Under the pieces are notes generated by a model that saw nothing but the letters and a program-made list of their open reading frames with translations, was not told the origin of the DNA and made no database searches. A program made the translations under genes and the position numbers. A stretch of DNA of 64,000 bases from Lentibacillus halodurans. GTDB lineage: Bacteria; Bacillota; Bacilli; Bacillales; Amphibacillaceae. Shown here in pieces: positions 34,999 to 44,544 of this stretch. The stretch spans positions 1 to 64,000 of the forward strand of contig NZ_FOJW01000006.1 in the NCBI RefSeq assembly GCF_900112045.1, given 5' to 3'. Within the stretch, counting starts at the first letter, position 1; every line of letters begins with the position of its first letter.

Positions 34999-35664
34999 TT
35001 ATTCTTCATATTTTTCATGATTTGGTGTTACGCCCGTGAAACGTCCGTCCTGATCGGCCGCCAAAAAACTTTCTTCATCGGTAACACTTCCGACATGCTC
35101 ATCACTGTTAGGATACATTTCATTATAATGATCACGATCACCGTAAAAATCCGATGGTGTTTCTGAAGTACCGTATCGGCTCACTTCCTGCCACGCATCT
35201 TCCGCATCATATCCCGTTTGTTCTTCAGCAGATACCTCATCCGGATTGATATTCGGACTGAAAACGCCTTCTTCAACTGGCCGGTCATCCTTAGCATGAT
35301 TATCCATATCCTCAGCATGCGCATAACAACGGTCTGCTGTCGGAACGGCCTCCAGCCGCTCGAATGGAATATCGGCACCACATTCACTGCAGATTCCATA
35401 TGTGCCATCCGCTATGGCGTGAAGGGCTGCATTGATATCTTTCAGTTCTTTTTCTGCATGTTCATTAAGGGCGATATCCTTCTCACGCTCAAACATCTCC
35501 GTTCCCATATCTCCTGGATGGTTATCATAATTAGATAATTCATCCATTGATTGTTTGGTTAATTCAAGCGAAGTACCAAAATGACCCTGAACCTGACTGA
35601 TTAACTCATTCTGTCGATCCAGCAGTGCGTTTTTGCATTGTTTAAGCTGATCATTTGTCAACAT
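34999..35664 (-). CDS. YteA-like DksA/TraR zinc-finger protein
   Basis: 221 residues. The N-terminal coiled coil (about 1-85) has the DELSNYDNHPGDMGTEMFEREKDIAL motif of the YteA/DksA-related family. A zinc finger follows (GICSECGADIPFERLEAVP then CYAHA), with three Cys and a possible His as ligands, as in Bacillus YteA. The C-terminal acidic half (about 125-221, Asp/Glu/Tyr-rich) ends GVTPNHEKYEE. B. subtilis yteA is a late sporulation gene; the same role is possible. GGAGG lies 10 bases before the ATG. Confidence 0.82.
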   Translation of the reverse strand: MLTNDQLKQCKNALLDRQNELISQVQGHFGTSLELTKQSMDELSNYDNHPGDMGTEMFEREKDIALNEHAEKELKDINAALHAIADGTYGICSECGADIPFERLEAVPTADRCYAHAEDMDNHAKDDRPVEEGVFSPNINPDEVSAEEQTGYDAEDAWQEVSRYGTSETPSDFYGDRDHYNEMYPNSDEHVGSVTDEESFLAADQDGRFTGVTPNHEKYEE

Positions 35665-35890
35665 AGCTGTCAGCCTCCATTCATTAGAAAACCTAGATTT
35701 ATAATCAAAATCGCGGTGTAGATTTTTTACTTAAAAATGAATCGCTAACCATACTATGTGTTAATACAAATGATTGATACTTTATTTTCGTTCCCAATTC
35801 ATGTCAATTTGACACGCAATTTTTCCGGAATTGACTGAGGTTATTTTGTGCAACCTATTAGCGCCTTATTGTTACGTGTGATTTAAAGAT

Positions 35891-35919
35891 GAAAAAAACC
35901 CCTCAATTGAGAGGTTTTA
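35891..35919 (-). terminator. terminator of the endonuclease I gene
   Basis: On the minus strand AAAACCTCTCAATTGAGGGGTTTTTTT forms a stem with one G-U pair and a T tail. The remaining 35665-35890 is AT-rich with no gene seen. Confidence 0.75.
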
Positions 35920-35979
35920 TTCATCCAGCATTGGTTTGTCTTTAAAATCTTGAGAACTGTCATGTGTTATTTAGCATCA

Positions 35980-36891
35980 TTAGCTATCGTTAAAAAGTTG
36001 AATCATCTCGTCAGGATAATCAATAAACGGATTACGATTTCCCTGAATTTCATAAATAGCTTGGTTACGGTGTCTTTCATAAAGATCTGGCGGGAACTGT
36101 TGATGCCATTTCAGCAGCAATTCCCTATCAATCGTCTCTTTATGTGACTGCTCAATTTTATCCGGATATCTTATCAAAAAATACAACATGGCCCGAGCCG
36201 CAGTACCTTTCCCATATTCCGGCTCAAACAGCCCATCTTCCGCCTTGCCACATGCATCTTCCACCTGTTTGCTTCCAATCGTTTGCGGATTATAGCCAGC
36301 GAAATCATGATAAGGATAATTGCTTCTAAATGAATTGCAATCAGGATTACAAGTAAATAAATGATGAATATCTCCACGCATCGGCACCCGCTCATTGAAC
36401 CACGATTGAGGAACGACATGCTCACAGTTATATGGAAAATCATCCGCAATCCTTACAAGTTGATCCCATCCCCCATTCGGTGTCAGCTTGTCGATCATCT
36501 CTTTTCTTTTTAAAGAAGCTTCAAAATCTGCTTTAATCACATCCTCCGCCTGCCGGTTCGCCCCAGAATAAATGCTTTTGAGGCTCCCGTTTGGACGAAG
36601 ATCAACCCACGGGTAAACATATTCAACAGGTTCATATGGCACTTGATCGGTATGTGTCTCCTTCAGAAGCTCCTCAAGTGACTGAATGACCTCATCGCCA
36701 TTACCGTCAAAATGAATACTGCGATAGTATTGCTCACGTACCTGCGTATCTTTTTCCTCATCGTAATATTCCTTTTCGTCCTTCTTCATTCTCTCCTTGA
36801 TCTCGTAGTGCCTGTCAAGAATCGACTGAAGGCGATCATGATTGACTGGTACGGGAAAAAGACTTTCCTTTTGACTTGGGGTTAAAGCCAT
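35980..36891 (-). CDS. endonuclease I family nuclease, apparently cytoplasmic
   Basis: 303 residues. The C-terminal two-thirds show the EndA/Bsn His-Me finger nuclease: YNCEHVVPQSWF (catalytic His), GDIHHLFTCNPDCNSFRSNYPY, and a C-terminal NPFIDYPDEMIQLF. Unlike B. subtilis Bsn it lacks a signal peptide: the N-terminus (ALTPSQKESLFPVPV) and the Lys/Glu-rich region 25-55 are hydrophilic. Relatives degrade DNA and RNA non-specifically. AAGGAGG lies 10 bases before the ATG. An intracellular or non-classically exported nuclease is unusual. Confidence 0.85.
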   Translation of the reverse strand: MALTPSQKESLFPVPVNHDRLQSILDRHYEIKERMKKDEKEYYDEEKDTQVREQYYRSIHFDGNGDEVIQSLEELLKETHTDQVPYEPVEYVYPWVDLRPNGSLKSIYSGANRQAEDVIKADFEASLKRKEMIDKLTPNGGWDQLVRIADDFPYNCEHVVPQSWFNERVPMRGDIHHLFTCNPDCNSFRSNYPYHDFAGYNPQTIGSKQVEDACGKAEDGLFEPEYGKGTAARAMLYFLIRYPDKIEQSHKETIDRELLLKWHQQFPPDLYERHRNQAIYEIQGNRNPFIDYPDEMIQLFNDS

Positions 36892-37358
36892 GGCATTATT
36901 CCTCCTTGGAAATAGTTGTATGAACTTTTCAAATTAGGAATCCTTTATATACCATACGACTATTGTATCAAGTATGGTGGGGCTATAACCAAAATATCTT
37001 GGATTACAGCCTTTATCAGTTTTATCAATCCACTACGCTATTCATTGTCTATTACCTTCATCTGAGTTTCCCACAGTATCTGAGGATTCTTTTCCAGATA
37101 AACATCCACGTCGTTGACCCCCGTTTTGATTTAGTAACGAGGAGATCTGCAAAAGCCTGGACAAATGTAAATGGAAGGCGGGATGCTCCCTGAGAAATTA
37201 TGGGCAAAGTATATTAAATATCTATGAAAGAATGATTAATTCTAGCATCGAAATCTAGAAAGAACCTTTGAAAAAACTTTTAGTGATATCAAAGTATAGT
37301 ATGGTTTCAAGCCTCTTTTGCCAATTTCTAAACAACCTGTCTATCCTCTTTTCTAAGT

Positions 37359-37380
37359 ATTTACGTAGTATAACGTAAAT
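37359..37380. promoter_or_regulatory. palindrome in the leader of the subtilase gene
   Basis: ATTTACGT-AGTATA-ACGTAAAT, a perfect 8-bp inverted repeat, ends 5 bases before the GGAAAGGAG ribosome site. It could be an operator or an RNA hairpin. The rest of the 36892-37358 interval shows no gene I can support. Confidence 0.45.
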
Positions 37381-37400
37381 TCCGGAAAGGAGAATAACAC

Positions 37401-38687
37401 ATGTTAAACTTTTCCATGATTGAATTAATTCGACGAAAAGGGCGAAAGGTAGACAAAGAACTAAAACGGCAATTCATCCACTTTTACCGGCCGTTTCGCT
37501 CCGTTCCATGCTTCTTGCATCGGCCGCTGGATAATATCAGGAAAAACATGAAGCGGTTGCCTATCATCATTGAGTTTGAGGATGACCGTTATACTCCTGG
37601 TTTAAATGATGTAAAGAAAACAAAATGTCGCAAGTTACGTGAATTCCCTTCTATTTCATGTTGTTCCGCTAATCTTTCAGTAAAAAATATCGAAAAATTG
37701 GCTGATACTTGTAACCACATCAAAAAAATCCACTATGATAGAGAAGTCACTACTTTACTTGATACTGCCACACCTTCGATAAATTCCGATCAATTACAAG
37801 AAAATGGTTTAACAGGGCAGGACGTAACGATCGCAGTTATTGATACTGGAATACACCCACATGAAGATTTGGAAGGACGGATTACAGCATTTGAGGATTT
37901 CGTAGGTAATCAAACAGAACCATACGATGATAATGGGCATGGTACCCATTGTGCTGGTGATGCAGCTGGTAACGGCGCTGCATCAGATGGGCAATATAAA
38001 GGGCCGGCACCTGAGGCTAACTTAGTTGGTGTGAAAGTGTTGAACAAAATGGGTTCTGGTTCCCTATCTACGGTAATTGATGGTATTGAATGGTGTATCC
38101 AAAATCAAACCGAGTATGATATAGATATTTTATCGCTTTCACTTGGATCAGAAGCAACAGAATCCGCAGAAGACGATCCGGTCGTAAAAGCCGTTAATGC
38201 CGCCTGGGATCAAGGCATGGTAGTTTGCGTTGCAGCCGGTAATTCAGGTCCTGAGGCACAGACAATTGGGAGTCCCGGCACTAGTCCAAAAATTATTACT
38301 GTTGGTGCAGCAGATGATCTTCATAATACGGATCGTTCAGACGATACTGTGGCTGACTTTTCCAGCCGCGGACCAACAATTGACGGACTGACGAAACCGG
38401 ATTTATTAACACCAGGAGTAGAGATTGTTTCTCTAAGAGCACCGAATTCATTTCTTGATAAGACCAATAAATCAGCACGCGTCGATTCAAACTATGTTTC
38501 TTTATCAGGAACTTCAATGGCCACCCCGATTTGTGCCGGAGTGGCTGCACAGTTGCTCCAGGGTGATCCGAACCTTACCCCTGATCAGGTAAAAGCGCAA
38601 CTGATGAATGCAAGTGAAGATTTGGGACAACCATCCAATGCACAAGGAAGCGGCTATCTCAACGCTGCTCATTTAATAGACAGCTAA
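37401..38687 (+). CDS. aprX: intracellular-type subtilisin-like protease (AprX-like)
   Basis: 428 residues, S8 family. There is no signal peptide; an N-terminal domain of about 130 residues with an inhibitor-like segment (RLPIIIEFEDD) precedes the catalytic core. Asp148 is in AVIDTGIHPHEDL, His180 in NGHGTHCAGDAAG and Ser372 in LSGTSMATPICAGVAAQL, with the oxyanion Asn in VAAGNSGPEAQ. Size, layout and the cysteine-containing HGTHCAG match Bacillus AprX, expressed in stationary phase. Strong GGAAAGGAG before the ATG. No T-rich terminator directly follows. Confidence 0.87.
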   Translation: MLNFSMIELIRRKGRKVDKELKRQFIHFYRPFRSVPCFLHRPLDNIRKNMKRLPIIIEFEDDRYTPGLNDVKKTKCRKLREFPSISCCSANLSVKNIEKLADTCNHIKKIHYDREVTTLLDTATPSINSDQLQENGLTGQDVTIAVIDTGIHPHEDLEGRITAFEDFVGNQTEPYDDNGHGTHCAGDAAGNGAASDGQYKGPAPEANLVGVKVLNKMGSGSLSTVIDGIEWCIQNQTEYDIDILSLSLGSEATESAEDDPVVKAVNAAWDQGMVVCVAAGNSGPEAQTIGSPGTSPKIITVGAADDLHNTDRSDDTVADFSSRGPTIDGLTKPDLLTPGVEIVSLRAPNSFLDKTNKSARVDSNYVSLSGTSMATPICAGVAAQLLQGDPNLTPDQVKAQLMNASEDLGQPSNAQGSGYLNAAHLIDS

Positions 38688-38901
38688 TATATGCAGAGAG
38701 AATCTTCTGCTTCAGTGTATCCTCCAGCGCAAAATGAAACTGAGGCGATACTCAATATATGAAAAAAAGACTCTTTGAAGAGAGGTAATCCAGACTTTGG
38801 GATTAGGTAGTATTTTATAAAATCAATGGATTTCGATGCCGAGCTCTCCCTGTTGCGCGAATGGTATATTTTATGTTATAACTTTCGCCATAGTCCTTCT
38901 C

Positions 38902-38944
38902 AAAAAACATATGTCCCCCCTTTTATTGGTGAAGGGGGACATAT
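38902..38944 (-). terminator. terminator of the ElaA-like gene
   Basis: ATATGTCCCCC pairs with GGGGGACATAT, with TTTTTT on the minus-strand side. Confidence 0.8.
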
Positions 38945-38957
38945 CAAAAGTTACGGA

Positions 38958-39401
38958 TTATTTATCGAACAACATGTCCATGTGCGGAATGCCATCATCC
39001 AAATAAGGATCGGATATTTGGATGAACCCGAGATCAGAATAAAACTGTTTCAAATATTCCTGTGCCTGAATTTTAATTTGCTGTTCATCAAGTACAGTGG
39101 TTGTATAGTCAATCGCTTTTCGCATCATTTCCTTACCAAGTCCACTGCCGCGGAACTTCTCGGCCACGGCCACCCGGCCAATAGATGCTTCATTGAATTT
39201 TGAGCCCGCCGGCAATATCCGGACATTTGCAGCCATTTCGTCAGCAATCTTCAAAAAATAATGTATGGCCCACTGATCATAATTGTCAAGTTCCGGATAC
39301 GGACATTCCTGCTCAACGACAAATATATCCACACGCAATTTCAAGAGTGCATATAAGTCATCATTCGTTAATTCCTGAAATGTTTTAAGAGACCATTCCA
39401 T
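38958..39401 (-). CDS. GNAT N-acetyltransferase, ElaA-like
   Basis: 147 residues. WSLKTFQELTNDDLYALLKLRVDIFVVEQECPYPELD is the ElaA opening, with RVAVAEKFRGSGLGKEMM providing the acetyl-CoA pyrophosphate loop (R/Q-x-x-G-x-G) and IKIQAQEYLKQFYSDLGFIQ the C-terminal fold. It probably acetylates a small amine; the substrate is unknown. AAAGGAG lies about 10 bases before the ATG. Confidence 0.86.
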   Translation of the reverse strand: MEWSLKTFQELTNDDLYALLKLRVDIFVVEQECPYPELDNYDQWAIHYFLKIADEMAANVRILPAGSKFNEASIGRVAVAEKFRGSGLGKEMMRKAIDYTTTVLDEQQIKIQAQEYLKQFYSDLGFIQISDPYLDDGIPHMDMLFDK

Positions 39402-39492
39402 CTAAGATTCGCTCCTTTGAAAGTATTTTGCTGGTATCAGCACATTGGCCGATATATCAAGGCTTTGTACATGAATCAGCAGAATAGGCTTT

Positions 39493-39801
39493 TCAATCAG
39501 GTTTTTTAAATTTATCAGCGATTTTGCTCTGGACTACAAACGCCAGATCATCATTCCCGAACAGCTGAAGAATGTTCAGCACGGTCTGATCCGGTATCTC
39601 CTCTGATTCTTGTTTCGAAACAGTCAATTCCAATGCTTCCCTTAAAGCCTCGTTCTTCATCTGATTGGGGTAAGCTTCTTCGTACAATGCCTTTGGGTCA
39701 AGATCATGATTAATACACCATTGCGCATATACGAGAATCATCATTTTTTCATCGTGCTGATAGCTTTCAATCACCTTTTGTTCAACTTCTTTTTTCTCCA
39801 T
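39493..39801 (-). CDS. conserved hypothetical protein
   Basis: 102 residues, mostly helical and charged. I cannot name a family. It contains DEKMMILVYAQWCINHDLDPKALYEEAYP (about 17-45) and a C-terminal NILQLFGNDDLAFVVQSKIADKF. There is no signal or membrane segment. It starts 4 bases after the methyltransferase stop, with AGGCAGG as ribosome site, so it is translated from the same transcript and may assist that enzyme. Confidence 0.65.
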   Translation of the reverse strand: MEKKEVEQKVIESYQHDEKMMILVYAQWCINHDLDPKALYEEAYPNQMKNEALREALELTVSKQESEEIPDQTVLNILQLFGNDDLAFVVQSKIADKFKKPD

Positions 39802-39805
39802 AACA

Positions 39806-40492
39806 TCAGCCTGCCTTTCGTAGCAAAAATACCCACATGAATGTCAAAGCCTGCTGAAGATCCAGCGGCAAATGTTCGTAATGTTTCCCGTTGACTTCTT
39901 TTTTAAAAACGCCAAGTCCATCCATATATTCAAAATGAAGTTCAGAAGCAAGCTGCTGAAATTCCCATGGCATCATCGTGTTGCAAATTGCTTTTTCTCC
40001 ATGGAGCCTTGGATAACTATTCATGCGTGGCCCTGCTGTCGGTCCCAAAATTCCCGCAAAAAGCAATCCATCTTTTTTCAGAACACGACCAAGCTCCTTT
40101 AAGACATCTACTGGTGACGCTGTCCACTCGATAACATTGATCGCCATCATACTGTCTTGACTAGCATCACACATCGGCAAACTTGTAATATCCCCTTGTA
40201 AAAAGGCAATGTCTTCCTGGTACAGTCGTTTTTTGGCAAGTTTGATCATTTCACCGGATATATCTACGCCCGTCACATTATATCCGGACTTGTGCAGTTT
40301 ATAGGAACCATAACCATCGCCACAGCCTACATCAACTATACTGCTTCCTTTCTCTAAATGCTTTTCAATAAATGGAACGATTTGTTTCCGGCTGCCCCTG
40401 TCCCACATTTCCTTGCTTCGCTCGTTCCAGAATTCTGCACGGTTATCCCATTGCACTTCCGCTTCCTTATGCCAATTAAATGATTGCGACAT
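39806..40492 (-). CDS. SAM-dependent methyltransferase
   Basis: 228 residues with a class I Rossmann fold: motif I VDVGCGDGYGSYKLHKSG, acidic loop VTGVDISGEMIKLAKKRL, motif IV-like region MMAINVIEWTASPVDVLKELGRVLKKDGLLFAGIL. ATG 40492 is 5 bases after GGAGGGG; the in-frame ATG at 40528 is upstream of that site. The substrate is unknown. It precedes the 102-residue hypothetical gene in one operon. Confidence 0.85.
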   Translation of the reverse strand: MSQSFNWHKEAEVQWDNRAEFWNERSKEMWDRGSRKQIVPFIEKHLEKGSSIVDVGCGDGYGSYKLHKSGYNVTGVDISGEMIKLAKKRLYQEDIAFLQGDITSLPMCDASQDSMMAINVIEWTASPVDVLKELGRVLKKDGLLFAGILGPTAGPRMNSYPRLHGEKAICNTMMPWEFQQLASELHFEYMDGLGVFKKEVNGKHYEHLPLDLQQALTFMWVFLLRKAG

Positions 40493-40562
40493 CAAACCCC
40501 TCCATTTAACATGATACAACTTGGACATTTGATTACCGACATAAATGACTTTCTGACGTTAC

Positions 40563-40597
40563 AAAAAAGGTTTACCTCACGAATGAGATAAACCTTT
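40563..40597 (-). terminator. terminator of the cold-shock gene
   Basis: AAAGGTTTATCTCA pairs with TGAGGTAAACCTTT, followed by a T tail on the minus strand. Confidence 0.85.
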
Positions 40598-40614
40598 ATT
40601 TGAATCGTCATCTA

Positions 40615-40812
40615 TTATAGACGCGTTACGTTCGCTGCTTGCGGACCACGGTTGCCTTCAACGATTTCGAATTCAACGTCTTGACCATCTTCAAGTGTTT
40701 TGAAGCCTTCTGCATTAATAGCTGAGAAGTGAACAAATACATCGTCGCCCTCTTCACGCTCAATGAAACCGAAGCCTTTTTCAGCATTAAACCATTTTAC
40801 TTTTCCAGTCAT
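40615..40812 (-). CDS. cold-shock protein CspA/B family
   Basis: 65 residues, a complete OB-fold cold-shock domain. It has RNP1 KGFGFIER and RNP2 VFVHFSAIN, and ends [10 protein letters not shown]. It binds single-stranded RNA and DNA and melts mRNA structure at low temperature. The ATG at 40812 is used in all close relatives; GGAGG is 12 bases upstream and 9 bases from a TTG immediately before it. The long 5' region (about 40820-41000) may be a structured cold-responsive leader (inference). Confidence 0.93.
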   Translation of the reverse strand: MTGKVKWFNAEKGFGFIEREEGDDVFVHFSAINAEGFKTLEDGQDVEFEIVEGNRGPQAANVTRL

Positions 40813-41096
40813 CAAAATAAACGACCTCCTTATGCAAATATGTGCAAAGTAATTGAATGATAAATACTTTTACACCACTTGTTAAAGAGATCGTAAAGTA
40901 TTACTGATTTCAATTTCTTTTGCTATACCCCACTTTACTCCTTTATGGAATAAAAAGCAAGTATTTTCGTGAATAAATTTATCCTGAACGAATTCTGGCA
41001 AAAACAATAAAAACATGATAAAATACTTTTCTGCAAGATTATAATAGTTATCCACTGCATTTGTATCTTGCAAATATAAATGATAGGTGGGATAAA

Positions 41097-42071
41097 ATGG
41101 AAAATAACCAGGACTATCAGGTATTACTTTATTACAAATTTGTACCTGTGGAAGATCCGGAAACATTTGCCGACGAACATTTGGCGTTTTGTCAGGATCT
41201 TGGACTCAAAGGGCGTATTTTAGTCGCATACGAAGGTATTAATGGAACTGTATCCGGTCCAAAAGAACAGACCGAAAAATATATGGAGGAAATGCACCGT
41301 GACCCCCGTTTTGCGGACATGATGTTCAAAATTGATAAGCATGACGGACACGCATTTAAAAAAATGCATGTACGGCCGCGGCCTGAGATCGTATCGCTAA
41401 AACTGGATGATGCGGTCAGTCCTCTTGAAAAAACGGCCAACTTTCTTTCTCCTAAAGAATTTAATGAAGCGATGAAAAATGAGAACACTGTCATTCTGGA
41501 TGCTCGCAATGATTATGAATACGACCTCGGACACTTTCGGGGAGCTATTCGCCCGGATATTGAGACATTTCGTGAATTGCCTGAATGGGTTCGCGAAAAT
41601 AAAGATAAACTGAAAGATAAAAAAGTTCTGACTTACTGCACTGGCGGAATTCGCTGTGAAAAATTCTCCGGCTGGCTGATGGATGAAGGAATTGAGGATG
41701 TAAATCAGCTCGACGGCGGAATTGTCACATACGGCAAGGATCCGGAAGTGCAAGGCGAACTTTGGGACGGAAAATGTTATGTATTTGATGAAAGAATCTC
41801 TGTTCCGATTAACCAAAATGAACATGTCGTTGTCGGCAAAGATTATTTCGATGGAATGCCATGTGAACGCTATGTCAACTGCGCAAATCCGGACTGCAAT
41901 AAACAAATTATCTGCTCAGAAGAAAATGAGCATAAATATATGCGCGGCTGTACACATGAATGCCGTGTAAGCCGTGATAACCTGTATGTGAGGGAACACA
42001 ACTTATCACAAGATGAAATCCAGAGAAGATTGGATATCATCGCAGAAGAAAACCACAAACAAGAAGCCTAA
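41097..42071 (+). CDS. trhO: tRNA uridine(34) hydroxylase TrhO (rhodanese family)
   Basis: 324 residues. N-terminal acylphosphatase-like domain (about 1-95) with [16 protein letters not shown], rhodanese domain (about 110-215) with active Cys in [15 protein letters not shown], and a cysteine-rich C-terminus ([19 protein letters not shown] and MRGCTHECR) typical of the longer Bacillus/YbfQ form. It installs 5-hydroxyuridine at tRNA wobble position 34 in an oxygen-dependent way. ATG 41097 is 5 bases after GGTGGG. Ends at a T-tailed hairpin. Confidence 0.9.
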   Translation: MENNQDYQVLLYYKFVPVEDPETFADEHLAFCQDLGLKGRILVAYEGINGTVSGPKEQTEKYMEEMHRDPRFADMMFKIDKHDGHAFKKMHVRPRPEIVSLKLDDAVSPLEKTANFLSPKEFNEAMKNENTVILDARNDYEYDLGHFRGAIRPDIETFRELPEWVRENKDKLKDKKVLTYCTGGIRCEKFSGWLMDEGIEDVNQLDGGIVTYGKDPEVQGELWDGKCYVFDERISVPINQNEHVVVGKDYFDGMPCERYVNCANPDCNKQIICSEENEHKYMRGCTHECRVSRDNLYVREHNLSQDEIQRRLDIIAEENHKQEA

Positions 42072-42082
42072 AGCATATACGG

Positions 42083-42117
42083 AAAAAGAATCGGCACCAT
42101 AAGCCGGTTCTTTTTTC
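42083..42117 (+). terminator. terminator of trhO
   Basis: AAAAAGAATCGGC pairs with GCCGGTTCTTTTT (one G-U), T tail. Confidence 0.85.
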
Positions 42118-42192
42118 TTTGCTAAACATTGATTCAATTTTTTGACAATATTTCGCGGAATTGTTACGGTTTATAAAAAGGGGGCAGTTTCC

Positions 42193-42672
42193 ATGAGTGT
42201 TTATGACTTTTCCGCTAAAACCATCGATGGGGAAGAAAAGTTGCTGGCCGATTATGAAGAAAATGTCCTTTTGATTGTCAATACTGCCAGCGAATGCGGG
42301 TTCACGCCACAATTTGAAGGTCTGCAAAAGCTTTACGATACATATAAAGATGAAGGATTCATGATACTTGGCTTTCCGTGTAATCAGTTTAATAGTCAGG
42401 ATCCGGGTTCAGATGAGGACATTTCCATATTTTGCCACAAAAACTATGGTGTTACTTTTCCGATGTTCAGTAAAATTGATGTCAAAGGCGACCATGCGCA
42501 TCCCTTATTTGTATACTTGACACAACAGGCAAAAGGTGTCATGACCAGGCAGATTAAATGGAACTTTACGAAATTCCTGGTTAACAGACATGGTGACGTC
42601 GTTAAACGCTACGCACCGCAAACAAAACCCGAAAGCATTCAGCAGGATATTGAAAACGCGCTGAAGGCATAA
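42193..42672 (+). CDS. glutathione-peroxidase-family peroxidase
   Basis: 159 residues, as in B. subtilis BsaA. Peroxidatic Cys35 is in [11 protein letters not shown], a GFPCNQF motif (Cys63) follows, a further Cys81 lies in [11 protein letters not shown], and [10 protein letters not shown] contributes the Trp/Asn of the active site. Bacterial members of this Cys type usually use thioredoxin instead of glutathione to reduce peroxides. Start ATG 42193 follows AAAAAGGGGG. Monocistronic with a strong terminator. Confidence 0.92.
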   Translation: MSVYDFSAKTIDGEEKLLADYEENVLLIVNTASECGFTPQFEGLQKLYDTYKDEGFMILGFPCNQFNSQDPGSDEDISIFCHKNYGVTFPMFSKIDVKGDHAHPLFVYLTQQAKGVMTRQIKWNFTKFLVNRHGDVVKRYAPQTKPESIQQDIENALKA

Positions 42673-42679
42673 CAATGCT

Positions 42680-42718
42680 GGCTATCCGGAACAAAATTCA
42701 GGATAGCCTTTATTTTTT
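42680..42718 (+). terminator. terminator of the peroxidase gene
   Basis: GGCTATCC pairs with GGATAGCC, then TTTATTTTTT. Confidence 0.85.
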
Positions 42719-42728
42719 GGTCCGGCTG

Positions 42729-42764
42729 AAAAATCGGGCAACTGTCATCAGTGCCCGATTTTTT
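42729..42764 (-). terminator. terminator of proS
   Basis: AAAAATCGGGCA pairs with TGCCCGATTTTTT, T-tailed in both directions. Confidence 0.85.
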
Positions 42765-42770
42765 CGTCAT

Positions 42771-44207
42771 TTAATATGCTCTTGCCCAATAAACCATTTC
42801 TTTTGCCTCTCTGCCGCAGCAAACACAGGAATCTGACACATTTTCCTGTTCAAACGGAATGCAGCGTGATGTGGCAGATGTTTCTTCCTTAATTTTGTCC
42901 TCACATTCGCCATCGCCGCACCACATGGCTTTGATAAATCCTGGGGTTTCATCCAATGCCTGCTTAAATTCATCCATATTTACTGCAGTTGTGGTCGTTT
43001 CGTTAAGATGTGCCAGGGCCTGATCATACAGGTTCTGTTGCACTTCCTCCAAGAGAGCCGGCAGCCTCTCTTCCAATTCGTTTAATGGTACAAATTCCTT
43101 ATTACCGGTGTCACGGCGGACCAGTACGACCTGATCATTTTCAATATCTTTCGGTCCCATTTCAATACGGACAGGGACCCCCTTCATTTCATACTCATTG
43201 AATTTCCAGCCTGGCTTTTTATCACTGCCATCAATATCAGCACGGACAAGATTTTGCAGCTGATCACGCAAATCGTATGCCTTGTCCAGTACACCTTCCT
43301 TATGCTGGGCAACCGGCACAATCATCGCCTGTGTCGGGGCAATGCGTGGCGGGATCACCAAACCGCGGTTATCACCATGCACCATGATCAATGCACCCAT
43401 AATCCGGGTGGACATGCCCCATGATGTCTGATGGACCGGTTTTTGCTCACCGTTCTCGTCCAGATAAAAAATATCAAACGCTTCGGCAAAACCTGTTCCC
43501 AAATAATGCGACGTGCCGGATTGCAGAGCCTTTCCGTCATGCATCAAGCTTTCAATGGTTAATGTATAATTGGCGCCGGCGAATTTTTCACTTTCGGTCT
43601 TTTTTCCGCGAAGTACCGGAATGCCCAGATAATGTTCACAAACGTTTGCATAAATTTCCAGCATACGTGCCGTTTCTGCTTCAGCATCTTTCTGTGTCGC
43701 ATGGGATGTGTGCCCTTCCTGCCACAAAAATTCCAAGGAGCGCAGAAACGGACGGGTTGTTTTTTCCCAGCGGACAACGTTGCTCCACTGGTTATACAAT
43801 TTTGGCAGATCGCGATAAGAATGAATATTCTTGGCATAATATTCACCGAACAGCACTTCGGATGTCGGACGGACACAAATCCGCTCCGCCAGTTCTTCCT
43901 CGCCGCCGTGTGTGACCCAGGCAACTTCAGGCGCAAAACCTTCAATATGATCTTTTTCCTTTTGCAGCATACTTTCCGGAATAAATAATGGGAAGTAAAC
44001 ATTGGAATGACCAGTTTCCTTGAATTTGCGATCCAGTTCATCACGGATATTTTCCCAAATGGCGAACCCGTATGGCCTGATGATCATGGTTCCGCGGACA
44101 GTACCATAATCAACCAGCTCCGCCTGTTTGACAACATCTGTATACCACTGGGCGAAATCGTCTTCCATGGCGGTAATTTTCTCAACATATTGTTTATTTT
44201 TACCCAA
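42771..44207 (-). CDS. proS: prolyl-tRNA synthetase, type 3 (archaeal/eukaryotic-like)
   Basis: 478 residues. Class II synthetase core: motif 1 region ([17 protein letters not shown]), motif 2 ([39 protein letters not shown]) and motif 3 ([17 protein letters not shown]), an anticodon-binding domain (about 290-400) and a C-terminal zinc-binding-like domain with CGDGECED and CVCCGREA, ending in YWARAY. The lack of the about 180-residue editing insertion and the RAY-type C-terminus define the archaeal-like ProS found in some Bacillaceae. It charges tRNA-Pro. Expression is set by the T-box upstream. Confidence 0.94.
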   Translation of the reverse strand: MGKNKQYVEKITAMEDDFAQWYTDVVKQAELVDYGTVRGTMIIRPYGFAIWENIRDELDRKFKETGHSNVYFPLFIPESMLQKEKDHIEGFAPEVAWVTHGGEEELAERICVRPTSEVLFGEYYAKNIHSYRDLPKLYNQWSNVVRWEKTTRPFLRSLEFLWQEGHTSHATQKDAEAETARMLEIYANVCEHYLGIPVLRGKKTESEKFAGANYTLTIESLMHDGKALQSGTSHYLGTGFAEAFDIFYLDENGEQKPVHQTSWGMSTRIMGALIMVHGDNRGLVIPPRIAPTQAMIVPVAQHKEGVLDKAYDLRDQLQNLVRADIDGSDKKPGWKFNEYEMKGVPVRIEMGPKDIENDQVVLVRRDTGNKEFVPLNELEERLPALLEEVQQNLYDQALAHLNETTTTAVNMDEFKQALDETPGFIKAMWCGDGECEDKIKEETSATSRCIPFEQENVSDSCVCCGREAKEMVYWARAY

Positions 44208-44260
44208 TTAAGACACTCCCTCTATAAAATTAAAATCCTTCCAAAGAAGCCTTAAAAATA

Positions 44261-44515
44261 TTAAAAAATCCTCCGTCCTGAAAAAGGGACCGAGGCATGG
44301 TGGTACCACCCTTGTTTACAGCCGTCAAAAGCGTACTGTACACTTCATATCATAACGGTTTAAAACCGCGCAAGTCTTACGGCAATAAGCCTTTCCGACA
44401 GCGAACTCAGAGGCAGGTTCCCATTTTGTGTCTTTGGAAATTTCCAGCAGCCATTTCCTTTCTGTGAAAGACAGCAAATGATACTAATCCTCATCAGCGT
44501 TTCATCTATTGTATG
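44261..44515 (-). promoter_or_regulatory. T-box riboswitch of proS
   Basis: The minus-strand leader contains the T-box antiterminator sequence AAGGGTGGTACCACCATGCC (44296-44315) and a terminator stem CCTCGGTCC/GGACGGAGG with TTTTTT (44261-44295). Upstream is a long structured stem I region with the candidate specifier codon CCT (Pro; + coordinates 44415-44417, in GAACCTGCCTCTGAG). Uncharged tRNA-Pro would stabilise the antiterminator and switch on proS. Confidence 0.88.
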
Positions 44516-44544
44516 TTTAAATATATAAGGATACCTGTCCAAAG

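Noticed and set aside
36963-37193. 76-codon frame upstream of aprX
   Set aside because: No ribosome site and no sensible protein; intergenic noise.
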